A DNA stretch of 6,494 nt from NCBI GenBank assembly GCA_964565615.1, contig CAZMFO010000029.1:1-6494 (forward strand), read 5' to 3'. Under the pieces are notes generated by a model. The model was given only the letters and a program-made list of their open reading frames with translations. It searched no databases and was not told the origin of the DNA. Shown here in pieces: positions 1 through 5,897 of the stretch (the first letter of the stretch is position 1; each line of letters begins with the position of its first letter). A program made the position numbers and the translations under genes. The stretch comes from HK-STAS-PATE-36 sp964565615 (GTDB taxonomy: Bacteria > Patescibacteriota > Saccharimonadia > Saccharimonadales > JAGQNJ01).

Positions 1-528
1 CTAGTATCTACTCCACCTAGTACTCTAACTCTATCTACTACAGGAGCTAATGAGATTGTCTATACTTACCAAGTAGCCAATAGTCCAGTAGCTAGTAATA
101 TACCTAATGCAGAAGATGGCAAAGATATAGTAGTTAACTTGCCTAGTGGCACTACTCTAACATGCAATGTAGCGGTTAAAGAATCCTCACTTGATGTTAA
201 TGACTCTGGCTATAACTATCCAGTAGGCTTAGTGGACTTCTGCTTTAGTACTAGTGCTAGTAACAACACGGTATCTCTACTATTTGTTACAGACTTAAAA
301 CCAAATCAAGTAGTAGCTAAAAAGTATAACCCTAGCACTAACGGCTATACTAATCTAACTAATGCTACTATTACCGAAACTACTCATAACTCTAAACCAG
401 CCTTACTACTAACCTATACCATAACAGACAATGGAGACCTAGACCTAGATAGTACAACTGGTATCATTAAAGACCCCGTAGGCCTAGCCACCCAAGCCGT
501 TGGAGCACCGAATACTGGGGTGAGGTAA
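1..528 (+). CDS. Surface/secreted protein, 3' part, choice-of-anchor U-like domain
   Basis: The frame is open from the first base of the window, so the gene's start lies outside; about 175 C-terminal residues are visible. The TTG at 139 is only an internal codon. The stretch is rich in Thr, Ser, Asn and Val, typical of extracellular beta-rich proteins. From about residue 85 on it resembles the choice-of-anchor U module: VSLLFVTDLKPNQ, then a Lys-Lys-Tyr-Asn strand, then a closing block TDNGDLDLD...GIIKDP that matches the family's D-G-x-x-D-x-D...G-x-I-x-D-P signature. It ends GAPNTGVR and stop. APNTG resembles a sortase-type LPXTG motif, but no membrane helix or basic tail follows. Codon choice is unusual for the window, with many ACT, AGT and CTA codons and dense CTAG tetramers. 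Likely role: cell-surface adhesion or structure, exported by a signal peptide upstream of the window (inference). The domain call is moderately sure; the function is unknown. Confidence 0.8.
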   Translation, partial: LVSTPPSTLTLSTTGANEIVYTYQVANSPVASNIPNAEDGKDIVVNLPSGTTLTCNVAVKESSLDVNDSGYNYPVGLVDFCFSTSASNNTVSLLFVTDLKPNQVVAKKYNPSTNGYTNLTNATITETTHNSKPALLLTYTITDNGDLDLDSTTGIIKDPVGLATQAVGAPNTGVR

Positions 529-642
529 AGGGTAAACAAAGCGCTCCGCAAAGCATTGTATTATTACCGCAAAAAATGGTACTATATTACCTGACAGTTC
601 TTGCCGTAGATCATCGTCAAATAATAAGAAGGTAGCACTGTT

Positions 643-712
643 ATAAAAACAAGATAACCAAATAACTTGAGTGGTCGAGCTCTCAAGAAAGATATTAATA
701 ACTTGTTTTTAT
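643..712 (+). repeat. Nested inverted repeat in the leader of the LysM-CHAP gene
   Basis: Outer arms ATAAAAACAAG (643-653) and CTTGTTTTTAT (702-712) are perfectly complementary over 11 bp. Inside them CTTGAG (666-671) and CTCAAG (682-687) form a second stem around the 10-nt loop TGGTCGAGCT. Unpaired A-rich stretches join the two stems. As RNA this could be a long stem with an internal loop ahead of the hydrolase gene. It matches no riboswitch class I can recall; in particular I do not see the ydaO/c-di-AMP consensus that often precedes wall-hydrolase genes. Whether it folds or regulates is inference. Confidence 0.45.
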
Positions 713-713
713 C

Positions 714-730
714 TATAGGATATACCTATA
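714..730 (+). repeat. Short hairpin abutting a Shine-Dalgarno
   Basis: TATAGG (714-719) and CCTATA (725-730) are perfect complements around an ATATA loop. The last A of the right arm is the first base of the AAGGAG at 730-735, so folding of the transcript could affect access to that ribosome binding site. Confidence 0.4.
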
Positions 731-743
731 AGGAGTAAGTATT
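730..743 (+). promoter_or_regulatory. Strong Shine-Dalgarno followed by a possible ATT start
   Basis: AAGGAG at 730-735 is the strongest ribosome-binding sequence ahead of the wall-hydrolase gene. No ATG, GTG or TTG follows at a useful distance. Five nucleotides downstream is ATT (741-743), in frame with the hydrolase, with no stop between. Starting there would add 33 residues (Met-Ser-Thr-Ser-Pro-Gln-Ile-Ile...Tyr-Lys-Arg-Leu) before the ATG at 840. ATT is a rare but known bacterial start, as in infC of E. coli. The alternative is that this sequence is fortuitous. Confidence 0.35.
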
Positions 744-827
744 AGCACTTCCCCGCAGATTATTGATCGTACAGAAGTTAGTTCGCGATTTGGTGAGCTA
801 CAGACAGATATTAAAAAAATACCCCTG

Positions 828-833
828 TATAAG
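828..833 (+). promoter_or_regulatory. Candidate -10 box giving a leaderless LysM-CHAP mRNA
   Basis: TATAAG preceded directly by TG lies 6 nt before the ATG at 840, the same arrangement as TG-TATAAT before obgE (7 nt) and TGC-TACACT before sbcB (6 nt). A transcript starting about 7 nt after this box would begin at or next to that ATG. No good -35 hexamer is visible. This competes with the Shine-Dalgarno/ATT model for the start of the same gene. Confidence 0.35.
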
Positions 834-839
834 CGGTTG

Positions 840-1892
840 ATGAACAAAAAGAATCGACGCAAAACCATAGGTATAAGCTTGCTAACGGTTAATGTTTCGT
901 TACTGTTAGTGGCTACTGTTTTTGTTTTGCAAAAACCAAGTACATCAGGCACAACAGTATCTAATGCAATTTTAACTACTAAGGAAGAGGCGACTGTTAA
1001 CCCGTTAGATACTTTGTCTTCTGCAGATATTGCACTAAATGTAGCCCGAGCCACAAATTTACCCGAGCAAACTGCCGTTGCCAATTTAGCTGATAGTATG
1101 AACGATCAATTAACCGTAACCCCTGCAGATAACATTGTAGTTACCCAGCCACAAATTATTGCAACTGGGCTAAAGTCCAGGGCAGATATTCTGACATATA
1201 TTGTTAAAGAAGGTGATACTGTTTCTGGCATTGCCAGTAAATACGGCGTTACATCCGACACTATTAAATGGACAAACAATCTAACTGGAGATAATGTCGG
1301 AGTCGGCACAAAACTAACGATTTCTCCTGTAGATGGGTTGGTTTATACGGTTCAATCTGGAGATACAATAGATGGATTAGTCGGCAAGTTTAATGTAGAT
1401 AAAGTAAAGTTTATTGCCTTTAACGATCTAGAATCTGGTAACTTGCCGACCGTTGGCGAAAAGATCGTTTTGCCCGGTGGTCGCCCTGTGCCGGTTTCGC
1501 CTAGGGGTGGTCAGCCAACAGCATCATTTGGGAGAGCCCCTGGATTTACGGCGGTATATGGTGCATCTAATGGCTACGATTATGGTTACTGTACTTGGCA
1601 CGCCGCCAATCGGCGAGCTCAATCAGGCAGACCCATACCTACTAACTTAGGTCATGCTCGTTCTTGGTACTCAAGAGCACAGGGGGGTGGTATGGCTGTA
1701 GGTAACGAACCTCGTGCTGGGGCGGTACTTTGGCACGCCAACTTGGGCGGGCTAGGCCATGTTGCTTATGTAGAAGCCGTTAACGAGGATGGCTCAATAC
1801 TCGTTTCTGATATGAACTATCCTTCTTGGGGTCGTGTTACAAACCGAACAGTTCCACCTAGTGAGTTTAGCAAATATCGCTTTATTTACTAG
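840..1892 (+). CDS. Membrane-anchored LysM-LysM-CHAP peptidoglycan hydrolase
   Basis: A 350-residue protein counted from the ATG at 840. It has a basic start (NKKNRRK), one membrane helix at about 10-30 with no clear signal-peptidase site, a Ser/Thr/Ala-rich spacer to about 115, LysM 1 at about 119-162 (YIVKEGDTVSGIASKYGV), LysM 2 at about 168-212 (YTVQSGDTIDGLVGKF), a Pro/Gly linker, and a CHAP domain from about 245 to the end. CHAP catalytic residues are the Cys in GYCTWHAANRR (C251), the His in GHVAYVEAV (H307) and probably the Asn in SDMNYPSW (N326). LysM modules bind glycan strands; CHAP domains cut peptidoglycan as amidases or endopeptidases. It probably acts outside the membrane in wall remodelling, cell separation or, if this is an episymbiont, host contact (inference). 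The start is uncertain: TTG at 837, ATG at 840, or ATT at 741, which would give 383 residues. obgE follows after 33 bp with its own -10 box. Confidence 0.92.
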   Translation: MNKKNRRKTIGISLLTVNVSLLLVATVFVLQKPSTSGTTVSNAILTTKEEATVNPLDTLSSADIALNVARATNLPEQTAVANLADSMNDQLTVTPADNIVVTQPQIIATGLKSRADILTYIVKEGDTVSGIASKYGVTSDTIKWTNNLTGDNVGVGTKLTISPVDGLVYTVQSGDTIDGLVGKFNVDKVKFIAFNDLESGNLPTVGEKIVLPGGRPVPVSPRGGQPTASFGRAPGFTAVYGASNGYDYGYCTWHAANRRAQSGRPIPTNLGHARSWYSRAQGGGMAVGNEPRAGAVLWHANLGGLGHVAYVEAVNEDGSILVSDMNYPSWGRVTNRTVPPSEFSKYRFIY

Positions 1893-1912
1893 CGACAATT
1901 TAGATTACATTG

Positions 1913-1918
1913 TATAAT
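1913..1918 (+). promoter_or_regulatory. -10 box of obgE, leaderless arrangement
   Basis: A perfect TATAAT, preceded directly by TG, ends 7 nt before the obgE ATG. Transcription would begin about at the A of the ATG, and there is no Shine-Dalgarno sequence in the 33-bp gap. The best -35 candidate is weak: GCGACA at 1892-1897, 15 nt upstream. Confidence 0.65.
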
Positions 1919-1925
1919 ATCTGCT

Positions 1926-3200
1926 ATGTTTGTTGATAAAGTTTCGGTGTTAGCAAAAGCCGGTGATGGTGGCAATGGTGTGGTTAGCTTTCGGCACGAA
2001 AAGTACATAGACAAAGGAGGCCCCGACGGTGGTGATGGTGGCAATGGCGGAAGTATCTTAGCAATTGCCAGCCGTAATCAGGACACATTAGCAACCTTTC
2101 GGTACAAAAAACAACTTTCGGCAGAAAACGGTGTGGCTGGGTCAGAAAGAAAAAAGCATGGACGAAACGGTAAAAATTTGTGTATAGAGCTCCCCGTAGG
2201 TACTGTAATTACCGACGAGACAGGTGCCATTATTGCCGACCTAATAAGCGAAGGTCAACAAGCTCTAATCGCCAAAGGTGGTAGGGGTGGCTTTGGAAAC
2301 GCTCACTTTGTATCGTCAACCAGACAAGCTCCAAGAGTTGCCGAAAAGGGAGAGCCGGGCGAAGAACACAAACTAACCCTAGAGCTAAAATTGATTGCCG
2401 ATGTTGGCCTGGTGGGGCTACCCAATGTAGGAAAATCAACACTACTTTCTAGAATAAGCAATGCCCGACCCGAAATTGCCAACTATCCTTTTACAACCCT
2501 TACCCCAAATCTTGGAGTAGTTGATGTTGATGGTCGGTCTGGATTTTTGGTGGCTGACATTCCTGGGCTTATAGAAGGAGCAAGTCATGGCAAGGGGCTT
2601 GGTGATGAGTTCTTAAAACACATTGAACGGACAAGCGTTATTCTGCACCTTGTAGATGCCTATAGTAATAATATAGTTGCCGATTACAAAACAATTCAAA
2701 AAGAATTACAAAATTACGAGGTAGATTTAACAAAAAAACCGCAAATAGTAATTATTAGTAAAATTGATGGGCTTGATGACGAAATAATTGCAGATGTTAA
2801 AACAAAGCTAAAAAAAGTTATGCCACCAAAGACTAAAATTATGGCAATCTCGTCGGCTAGTGGTCAAGGACTAAAAGAAATGTCTCGGGCAGTACTTATG
2901 GCAGTAAAACAAGAAAAGGCTAAAGTTACCAAAAAAATAACTCAAGAGTTGCCCGTGTTTACCTTTGAACAACCAGACGAAAGATGGTCAATAAGCAAAA
3001 CCCCAGATGGCTATGTTGTAGTAGGCAAAAAACTAGAAAGTTTTGCTAGGCGAACGGATTTTTCTGACTATCATAGCACTCAAAGAATGCGAGATATTCT
3101 TAAGAAAATGGGTGTCATAAATGGGCTAATAAAACAAAAGATTGAGGTCGGAGATTCAATAATTATCGGCGATCCAGCTATTGGCAAGCTAGAATATTAG
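1926..3200 (+). CDS. obgE: GTPase ObgE/CgtA
   Basis: A 424-residue Obg-family GTPase, involved in late 50S ribosome assembly and in growth, stress and (p)ppGpp control in the cytoplasm. The Gly-rich Obg fold covers about 1-157 (VSVLAKAGDGGNGVVSFRHE, then GGPDGGDGGNGG, later KGGRGGFGNAHF). The G domain covers about 158-330: G1 GLPNVGKST (164-172), G2 FTT (189-191), G3 DIPGL (211-215), G4 SKID (278-281) and G5 SSASGQG (309-315). A C-terminal OCT domain runs from about 342 to 424, including DYHSTQRMRDILKKMGV. The length is normal for family members with an OCT domain. The one deviation is Ser instead of Asn in the NKxD guanine-specificity motif. The start is chosen at the first Met of the conserved MFVDKV opening, just after a perfect -10 box. 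It converges with the transporter gene, whose stop is 4 bp away. Confidence 0.98.
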   Translation: MFVDKVSVLAKAGDGGNGVVSFRHEKYIDKGGPDGGDGGNGGSILAIASRNQDTLATFRYKKQLSAENGVAGSERKKHGRNGKNLCIELPVGTVITDETGAIIADLISEGQQALIAKGGRGGFGNAHFVSSTRQAPRVAEKGEPGEEHKLTLELKLIADVGLVGLPNVGKSTLLSRISNARPEIANYPFTTLTPNLGVVDVDGRSGFLVADIPGLIEGASHGKGLGDEFLKHIERTSVILHLVDAYSNNIVADYKTIQKELQNYEVDLTKKPQIVIISKIDGLDDEIIADVKTKLKKVMPPKTKIMAISSASGQGLKEMSRAVLMAVKQEKAKVTKKITQELPVFTFEQPDERWSISKTPDGYVVVGKKLESFARRTDFSDYHSTQRMRDILKKMGVINGLIKQKIEVGDSIIIGDPAIGKLEY

Positions 3201-3204
3201 CCTT

Positions 3205-4143
3205 TTAACGGCGTATTTTTGGATTATTTTTAGATTTTAGAGGTGTTAAGGGTTTGTACTTTGACAACGCAACTCCTGCTAGAGTAATAAGCCCTCCTAT
3301 TAAGGCAGTTAAAGATAGCGGTTCTTGCAAAAAGTAAATTGATACTAGCAAAGTAATAAATACACCAGCGTAAAATAAGCTCCCATTTATGGCTGATCCA
3401 GTTTTTTTATAACTGGCTATGTTAAGCACCCGACTTAATACTGTTACAAAAATACCAGAATATACAACAGGAAGTAATAGCTTTGGAGACTGCAAAACAG
3501 CGGGCGAAAGATATATGGTTTTAGTCAATAACCCATAACCAATGTTTAAAATCGTCACGACAAATGCCTGAACAAAAACTACAGCCGTTAAGGGTAGCTT
3601 TTTTCTCCCCTCGCTTGCTTTTCTGGCAAAAACAACAGACAGAGGGTAAAACATCGTAAACAACAAAGCATAAAATGTCGCACTTGGATAAATCCTTAAA
3701 GAGGTATTGTTGGTGACGATAAATGGCGTAGCTACTATTATTAAGGCGCCTATGCCAGCCATACTAAACCCAGCAATTTTCTTTAAATCCAGCTTATCTT
3801 TGGTCATCTTAACCGAATAGAGCATTAGCATTATAGGATTAAGTAGCATCAACAAGGTAACATAGTTAGCAGTGCTTTGGTTAAGAGCAATCAGCAAGCA
3901 AGAGGAAGAAACAAAAATAGCTATTCCAGAATAAATAGCATATTTAAGGTTGTTTTTGGTAATTTTGGGGCTATGCTTAAAAATAAATGGCAATGTTACT
4001 AAAGCTCCCATACCAAATCTTAGAGCGTTCAGGGTTATATGATTAGACGATGCAACTGCGTACTTCATTAATGGGATATTTACTGACCCTAAAACCGTAG
4101 CTAACGCGCCGTACCAAAAATATCTATTGTTTGTTTTTGTCAT
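3205..4143 (-). CDS. EamA/DMT-superfamily membrane transporter
   Basis: A 312-residue, strongly hydrophobic protein with about ten predicted membrane helices in two repeats of five, the drug/metabolite transporter layout. Repeat 1 is about residues 8-139, with the ALNQSTANYVTLLMLLNP segment followed by GFSMAGIGALIIV. Repeat 2 is about 153-294, with FYAGVFITLLVSIYFLQEPL and then ALIGGLITLAGVAL, the typical EamA ending with its Glu. A basic tail (KSKNNPKIRR) suits a cytoplasmic C terminus. Such proteins usually export or import amino acids, nucleotides or other small metabolites; the substrate cannot be read from the sequence. In a reduced genome an exchange function would be plausible (inference). 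It is transcribed alone, divergently from sbcB, from an extended -10 box. No Shine-Dalgarno precedes the ATG. Confidence 0.9.
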   Translation of the reverse strand: MTKTNNRYFWYGALATVLGSVNIPLMKYAVASSNHITLNALRFGMGALVTLPFIFKHSPKITKNNLKYAIYSGIAIFVSSSCLLIALNQSTANYVTLLMLLNPIMLMLYSVKMTKDKLDLKKIAGFSMAGIGALIIVATPFIVTNNTSLRIYPSATFYALLFTMFYPLSVVFARKASEGRKKLPLTAVVFVQAFVVTILNIGYGLLTKTIYLSPAVLQSPKLLLPVVYSGIFVTVLSRVLNIASYKKTGSAINGSLFYAGVFITLLVSIYFLQEPLSLTALIGGLITLAGVALSKYKPLTPLKSKNNPKIRR

Positions 4144-4157
4144 AATTTAACACTTGT

Positions 4158-4166
4158 ATTATAGCA
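4158..4166 (-). promoter_or_regulatory. Extended -10 promoter of the EamA transporter gene
   Basis: On the minus strand the sequence reads TGCTATAAT, a perfect extended -10 element. It ends 14 nt before the ATG, so the mRNA leader would be only about 7 nt and lacks a Shine-Dalgarno. No convincing -35 is seen, as is common for extended -10 promoters. Confidence 0.65.
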
Positions 4167-4213
4167 TTCTTTAAACAAAGCTAGGTACAAACCAGAAGTA
4201 TAGGCAAAGATAG

Positions 4214-4222
4214 TGCTACACT
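4214..4222 (+). promoter_or_regulatory. Extended -10 promoter of sbcB, leaderless
   Basis: TGCTACACT fits the TGnTAnnnT extended -10 form and ends 6 nt before the sbcB ATG, predicting a transcript that starts at the start codon. It lies 47 bp from the divergent transporter -10, so both promoters share one 85-bp intergenic region. Confidence 0.5.
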
Positions 4223-4228
4223 GGTTGT

Positions 4229-5662
4229 ATGGAGCAGACCTTCTTTTTTTACGACCTAGAGACTAGCGGTGTTGATCCAAAGGAGCAACGAATAATGCAA
4301 TTTGCCGGGCAACGCACCGATTTACAGCTTAATGAGATTGGCCAGCCGTTTAACTTTTTAATATCATTAACAGATGATGTTCTGCCAGAGCCTTATGCAA
4401 TTATGGTAACTAGCATTTTGCCCCAACAAACAATTGCCGAAGGAATTACCGAAGCCGAGTTCTTACAGACCTTTACTCAAGAAATTGCTACTGCTGGCAC
4501 AATCTTTGTCGGCTATAATTCTATTAGATTTGATGACGAATTTATGCGGTACTTACATTATCGCAATTTTTATGACCCGTACGAATGGCACTGGAAGGAT
4601 GGACGAAGCCGTTGGGATCTGCTTGATGTTACTCGTATGACTCGTGCCTTGCGCCCCGATGGCATAAAGTGGCCCTTTGATCCGGAAGGCAAGCCAACAA
4701 ATCGCCTAGAACTATTAACTAGCCTTAATAATTTAGAGCATTCTAACGCCCATAATGCTTTGAGCGATGTTCGTGCCACAATATCATTCGCCCGTTTACT
4801 TAAAAGCAAACAACCAAAACTCTTTAGTTATCTATTAAAAATGCGCGACAAATCCAAAGTAGAAGCAGAGGTAAAATCAAAAAACCCTTTCGTTTATTCT
4901 AGTGGCAAATATAGTAGTGAACAAGAAAAAACAACCGTAGCTGTTTATCTGGCAGACAATCCAAAATCTGGAGCTTTAGTTTACGATTTACGATTTGACC
5001 CAAACGAATGGCTTAACAAAACCCCAGAACAATTAGTAGAATCGTGGCGGTGGAAGAAAGACAGCCAAGAGCAACGACTACCAATTAAAACCCTACAATA
5101 TAATCGTTGCCCAGCAATTGCGCCGACCTCTGTTTTAGATGAGGAATCCCAACAAAGGCTGTCGCTAGATATGCAAGTAATTGCTCATAATCACCAGACA
5201 CTAATTAGTAATCCTGCCTTTAGCCAAAATGTGCTTAAGGCCCTGGACGCCATGAACAAGCAACAGCAAACAGCGTGGGACACAGAGCCCAAGTTAGTAG
5301 ATGGGCAACTGTACGAAGGATTTATTAAGGATACAGACAAGCCAAAAATGGAAAGGTTACGCAAGGCAGATATCAATAATGTAGGCGTGTTCAAAAATGA
5401 TTTTGAAGACGCTCGTCTGCAAACATTACTGCCACTATACAAAGCAAGAAATTATCCAAAACAATTAAGTAATCAAGATAAAAAAATATGGGAAGACTAT
5501 AAGTATCGTAAATTGTTATCTGGCGGTGAGCAAAGCCGAGCAAATAAATACTTTAACCAACTCCAAGGACTTGCCACTAATACAAAAATCAACACTCAAC
5601 AAAAAAATATTCTAGAAGATCTAAAAATATACGGCGAGAGCATTTTGCCAGACCTTAATTAA
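4229..5662 (+). CDS. sbcB: Exodeoxyribonuclease I (SbcB)
   Basis: A 477-residue protein, essentially the length of E. coli ExoI (475). It degrades single-stranded DNA 3' to 5', serving recombination and mismatch repair in the cytoplasm. The N-terminal DEDDh exonuclease domain (about 1-195) shows all catalytic residues: D9 and E11 in YDLETSG, D102 in RFDDEF, H175 and D180 in SNAHNALSDV. They sit at a constant offset of six from E. coli D15, E17, D108, H181 and D186. RSRWDLLDVTRMTRALRPDG and IKWPF match the E. coli enzyme closely. The C-terminal SH3-like and helical region is also present (PIKTLQYNRCP, DGQLYEGF, YKARNYP), so the protein is complete. It starts at the first Met, just after an extended -10 box and without a Shine-Dalgarno. 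Its last 8 bp overlap the stop end of the small minus-strand gene. SbcB is best known from gammaproteobacteria, so this lineage is notable. Confidence 0.97.
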   Translation: MEQTFFFYDLETSGVDPKEQRIMQFAGQRTDLQLNEIGQPFNFLISLTDDVLPEPYAIMVTSILPQQTIAEGITEAEFLQTFTQEIATAGTIFVGYNSIRFDDEFMRYLHYRNFYDPYEWHWKDGRSRWDLLDVTRMTRALRPDGIKWPFDPEGKPTNRLELLTSLNNLEHSNAHNALSDVRATISFARLLKSKQPKLFSYLLKMRDKSKVEAEVKSKNPFVYSSGKYSSEQEKTTVAVYLADNPKSGALVYDLRFDPNEWLNKTPEQLVESWRWKKDSQEQRLPIKTLQYNRCPAIAPTSVLDEESQQRLSLDMQVIAHNHQTLISNPAFSQNVLKALDAMNKQQQTAWDTEPKLVDGQLYEGFIKDTDKPKMERLRKADINNVGVFKNDFEDARLQTLLPLYKARNYPKQLSNQDKKIWEDYKYRKLLSGGEQSRANKYFNQLQGLATNTKINTQQKNILEDLKIYGESILPDLN

Positions 5663-5828
5663 AAAGTTGCAACTGTTTAATTTCTTCTTTACTGTGTTTG
5701 CCAGTATGTGTTTTATGATAAAAAAATAAACCGCCGATGGACAGAGCCAATGCCATCAGTAAATACCAAAATAATGTAATCTCAATGTTTGTGCCGGGTA
5801 TGTGCCCCAAAACCAACAACTCTAACAT
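5655..5828 (-). CDS. Small single-helix membrane protein, 57 aa, unknown function
   Basis: Translation gives MLELLVLGHIPGTNIEITLF, one hydrophobic helix (about residues 17-37, FWYLLMALALSIGGLFFY), then a basic, polar tail HKTHTGKHSKEEIKQLQLFN. The helix is followed by positive charge, suggesting a cytoplasmic C terminus with the LGHIPGT segment outside or at the membrane face. I do not recognise the family. That it is a real gene is supported by AAAGGAG 7 nt before the ATG and by a near-consensus promoter (TTGACA, 16 nt, TACAAT) just upstream. It may form a unit with the upstream PGPGG membrane gene on the same strand, 69 bp away, or be transcribed on its own. Its stop shares the palindrome TTAATTAA with the stop of sbcB. 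Confidence 0.82.
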   Translation of the reverse strand: MLELLVLGHIPGTNIEITLFWYLLMALALSIGGLFFYHKTHTGKHSKEEIKQLQLFN

Positions 5829-5835
5829 TTCCTCA

Positions 5836-5842
5836 CTCCTTT
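5836..5842 (-). promoter_or_regulatory. Shine-Dalgarno of the small membrane protein
   Basis: AAAGGAG on the minus strand lies 7 nt before the ATG at 5828. It decides this start and is the clearest leader-type ribosome binding site joined to an ATG in the window; the neighbouring genes with -10 boxes near their ATG lack one. Confidence 0.75.
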
Positions 5843-5849
5843 AGACGCT

Positions 5850-5877
5850 ATTGTACACTTAATGGACAGTTTGTCAA
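5850..5877 (-). promoter_or_regulatory. Near-consensus sigma70-type promoter of the small membrane gene
   Basis: On the minus strand a perfect -35 TTGACA (5872-5877) is followed by a 16-nt spacer and -10 TACAAT (5850-5855), preceded by TG. The predicted start is near 5843, giving a leader of about 15 nt that contains the AAAGGAG. A further TATAAT (5882-5887, minus) just upstream could be a second start. Confidence 0.7.
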
Positions 5878-5897
5878 TAAGATTATATCGGTAATGT

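Larger units (their letters stand above)
529..839. other. Intergenic / leader region, 311 bp, no confident gene
   Basis: No convincing annotated-style gene lies here. Seen directly: a nested inverted repeat (643-712), a second short hairpin (714-730) touching a Shine-Dalgarno sequence (730-735), and an open frame from 732 that runs without a stop into the wall-hydrolase gene. A 19-codon ORF (576-635, MVLYYLTVL... ending RR) has no ribosome binding site. No tRNA-like fold or riboswitch consensus was recognised, and no hairpin with a U-run suitable as a terminator for the upstream gene was found. Confidence 0.6.

Noticed and set aside
576..635. 19-codon ORF MVLYYLTVL... as a leader peptide
   Set aside because: No ribosome binding site; short and not distinguishable from chance.
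713..1084. Minus-strand ORF of 123 codons
   Set aside because: Antisense to the LysM-CHAP start region; no ribosome binding site and no recognisable protein pattern.
1106..1309. Minus-strand ORF opposite the LysM domains
   Set aside because: Shadow of a clearly coding frame; low-complexity composition and no start signal.
1453..1650. Plus-strand ORF within the CHAP gene
   Set aside because: Out-of-frame shadow of the CHAP linker and catalytic region.
2230..2442. Minus-strand ORF inside obgE
   Set aside because: Antisense to the conserved Obg fold and G1 motif; no independent support.
3198..3235. Possible terminator between the convergent obgE and EamA genes (GCC...GGC followed by a T-run)
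   Set aside because: The stem is only 3 bp and the T-run is interrupted; too weak to call.
4570..4809. Minus-strand ORF inside sbcB
   Set aside because: Antisense to highly conserved ExoI catalytic sequence.
5191..5442. Minus-strand ORF inside the sbcB C-terminal part
   Set aside because: Antisense shadow; no promoter or ribosome binding site.
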